DNA from: Musa acuminata AAA Group
Taxonomy: Eukaryota > Streptophyta > Magnoliopsida > Zingiberales > Musaceae
Reading direction: 5' to 3'
Length of the DNA stretch: 64,000 nt
Assembly: GCF_036884655.1 (NCBI RefSeq)
Contig: NC_088354.1
Location: forward strand, 14,270,501-14,334,500
A program made the position numbers and the translations under genes. Below, piece by piece: positions 61,281-64,000 of the stretch (its first letter is position 1; each line of letters opens with the position of its first letter). Below the pieces are notes generated by a model. It was not told the origin of the DNA and did not search any database. It saw only the letters and a program-made list of their open reading frames with translations.

Positions 61281-64000
61281 ACCTATTAATTGATAAGATA
61301 AAAAAAATTAAAATTAAATAAATAAAATAAAATTTTATTTAAAATAATTTTACTTAATTAGATTTTAAATTTTTTAAAAGTATTTTATACATGACTATGA
61401 ATTTTTAAAATAAGTTATTAAGGCCAATAAATATAATAATACTTCATTAAGTCCAACTACCAATATCAGTCATAATAGTTGTGTGTCATCAATGTGGACT
61501 CATTTCTATATACCACAACATTGTTAGTCTTTTCTAATATAGTCTATAATGACCCATATAATTTATCTTATTAAGATAATCTTGTTATTATATTTAACTA
61601 TAACATGTATATACATAAATTTAACAAAATAACAAAAATAAATAACTTTAATTAAATAAGTAAGAAAAATAATAATAATAATATTTACTTAAATATACAT
61701 CATCGTATCTTTTAAGAGTTGCTCATAAGCTTTATTCTAAGAATAAGTTATTTAAATAATTTAGGTTGTAAAAATTTAGTAAATAGATTAGTAATCACCA
61801 AAGTGGTACTTAGGTTCTCAATTGACACTTGTTATTTCTGGTCTATATATCTAACTAGTATTTATTTCAATATACTTAGAACTACTATAATATTTGTCAT
61901 TCTTAGAAAAAACTTATTTTGACATCATTACAAAATATCTTTAATAGCTTAGTAACTACACGAAATCCTAAGATGAAATTTTACAATCATAAAACTTGAT
62001 TTATGACCTCAAAGTATACTATAAATTTAGCTTCCATTATTGATAATGTAATAAGTTATTATCTTGTACTTTTCTAAAAAATTACTCTTCCAAGTAACAT
62101 AAATATAAATCACATATAGAAATCAAGATATGTGAGTATATAATCTTTTGTCTCCTCTAGATATCTCATGATTTTTTTTTTAGCTTTTTAATATTTTACT
62201 CTTTTGTTACTTTGGTATCTATTCGGAGCATATAATATGCCTATAACCATGCATATATAAAAAATATCATTTATTTGATTCTTTTCTATGTCATTTTTAA
62301 GACATTAACTTTGATTAAATTTTTCACCTTTAAAAATAGGTATATCTCCTTTCTAAGATAGATATGATAATCCTTTAGATATATCTCTAAATATCTTAAT
62401 AGTAATAATATAAACTACCTCATTCATATTAAGCATCTTAAAATTCTTAATAAGAAATATTTTGGTTTTGTACAATGAACCATGATCACTGTTAGTTAGA
62501 AAAATATTATCTATATATAAGACCAATATAATAAATTTACTCTCATTGACCCTCATATATATACACTGATAAAGAGTACTTTTTTGAAATTCAAAAGAAA
62601 TAATAATATCATGAAACTTAATAAACTATTGTTTGAAAGCTTGTATAAGGCTATAAATAAATTTCTAAAGTTTGCAAGCTTAGCTTTCCTTTCCCTTCTC
62701 TATGAATCATTTAGATTGTTCCATATAAATTTTCTCATCCAAATCCCAATTCAAAAATATTATTTTCATATCCATATGATATAACTCAAGATCATAACAA
62801 GCTACTAATGTCATAATGATCCTCAATGAGTTCTTTTTCTAATTTGGAGAAAATATCTCATTATAGTCAATTTTTTCTTTTAAGAAAAAATTTTGACAAT
62901 AAGTCTGACTTTATATCATTCGATATTACACTTTAAGATATGTTTTGTCTTAAATATTTATTTATAATCAATTCTTTTATAGTTATTGGGTAATTCAATA
63001 AATTCCTAAATACTATTCTAGTCCATTGATCTTAATTCTTCCTTTATTATATCATACTATCTTTCAAAATCATTGTTTGCATGCCTTATGAAAATAATAA
63101 GAGGTCCCTTTTGAATTTTATGTCATAATTCAATTTTTATAGATATATTATATAATCATCAGAAATGACATATTTTTTTTCCCTTAGTGATCTTCTCAAA
63201 ACTACTAATTATGGTTATTTTACAAGATTATTAGTAGTGACTTCAACATCATGTGAAAGTTCATTAATGTTATTTTTTGTCCACCTTCATCAATTTGTTT
63301 AGTGATTTGAGGAACAATAATCGCTCGACTAGAAAATAATAATGGAACATCAATATACATCCTCTATATTAAAATTAATCTTTCGAGATTTTTACTCCTA
63401 TTGAGTTTGTCATTTTCTAGAAATCTTATATTACAAGATTCTACATTTTTGAATTATGATTGGGGTAATAAAATATGTATCTCTTAAATTTTCTAGATAA
63501 TTAATAAAATATCCAAAAATAATTCTTTGATTCAATTTCTTTTCATGTGGATTGATGACTCTTATCTCTATGGGATATCCCTAAATATGTAAATGTCTCA
63601 AATTAGTTATTATACTAGTCTATAACTTAAATGGAGTTGATAGAATCAACTTACTAGGAACTCTATTTAAGATATATATAGTTTTCCTAACAACTTCACC
63701 CCACATCAACTCAGGTATAAAGAATTAACTCATCATACTCCTAATCACCTTTCAATAACATTATTTTACTATGACATACCTAGTAAGGCACATTGAGCAT
63801 AAATATCTCACTTTTTTAGGAATCTAACAAAAGGATCAGGATTTAGACCTAACTCATCAAATCTATTATAAAATTCATCACTCGTATCAAATTGATAATT
63901 TTAACTTTACAATCTAATTATCTCTCAACTTCATTTATGTATATCTAAGGAGTATCAATAGCTTGAGGTTTTTTATATATTATATACATTTATTTTCTAT
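61281..64000 (-). pseudogene. Old Copia relic, RNase H to integrase, runs off the window
   Basis: Homologous to 19737-20976 plus 30531-31560. RT remains at 62556-62353 read KFIILVLYIDNIFL, with YVDD now YIDN. RNase H remains lie around 61900-62050, and integrase-side remains reach the window edge. Many stops are present. It gives the uninterrupted version of the site where the SIRE-like element inserted at 20977. Confidence 0.78.

Overview
The window looks like nuclear DNA of a flowering plant, most likely a monocot. Host exons are GC-rich and sit in very AT-rich, transposon-filled intergenic DNA, introns are spliced GT-AG, and the mobile elements are plant Ty1/Copia LTR retrotransposons. The LTR family with repeated GGTGGTACC-type motifs makes me think of the Zingiberales (banana relatives). 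That is an impression from memory, not something shown here.

Only four host genes look intact. One is a three-exon, Golgi-type DUF604/GT31 (fringe-like) glycosyltransferase at 10599-13268. The other three are tandem copies of a GPI-anchored uclacyanin (blue copper phytocyanin) at 18008-19318, 41574-42898 and 56256-57585. Each uclacyanin has two exons, encodes 210 residues and is nearly identical to the others. A B3-like gene relic (1914-2719) is broken.

Layout. 1-6639: an Ale-like Copia relic, the B3-like pseudogene, and a Copia element with both LTRs and a TGGAT target-site duplication but no reverse transcriptase. 6640-10432: AT-rich DNA with a TRIM-like candidate and a Mutator-type MITE that ends about 165 bp before the glycosyltransferase start codon. 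10599-17220: the glycosyltransferase and its 3' flank; part of that flank is repeated upstream of every uclacyanin copy. 17221-19736: uclacyanin 1. 19737-35465: a three-level nest, in which an old minus-strand Copia is split by a SIRE-like element (TSD GCCCT), itself split in its gag by a second SIRE-like element (TSD GAAAG). 35466-40264: duplicated flank, a Copia relic and a solo LTR (TSD AATTC). 40265-43320: uclacyanin 2. 43321-49253: a truncated LTR element and another SIRE-like element. 49254-57800: uclacyanin 3, whose promoter is split from its transcribed part by a very young, intact Copia (50478-56119, TSD TAACC). 57801-64000: diverged flank and old Copia sequence, including an internal-LTR-internal junction.

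The most interesting signals are these. (1) The young Copia landed directly behind the TATA box of uclacyanin 3 and puts its own LTR promoter in front of the gene. (2) That Copia lacks the usual initiator-Met primer site and instead has a 13-nt segment perfectly complementary to its own LTR, which suggests non-standard priming. (3) A SIRE-like family in which separate copies all lack pol and the gag zinc knuckle but share a 2-kb repetitive non-coding body (TR-GAG type). (4) The three uclacyanins look homogenised or very recently duplicated. All comparisons were made by eye.
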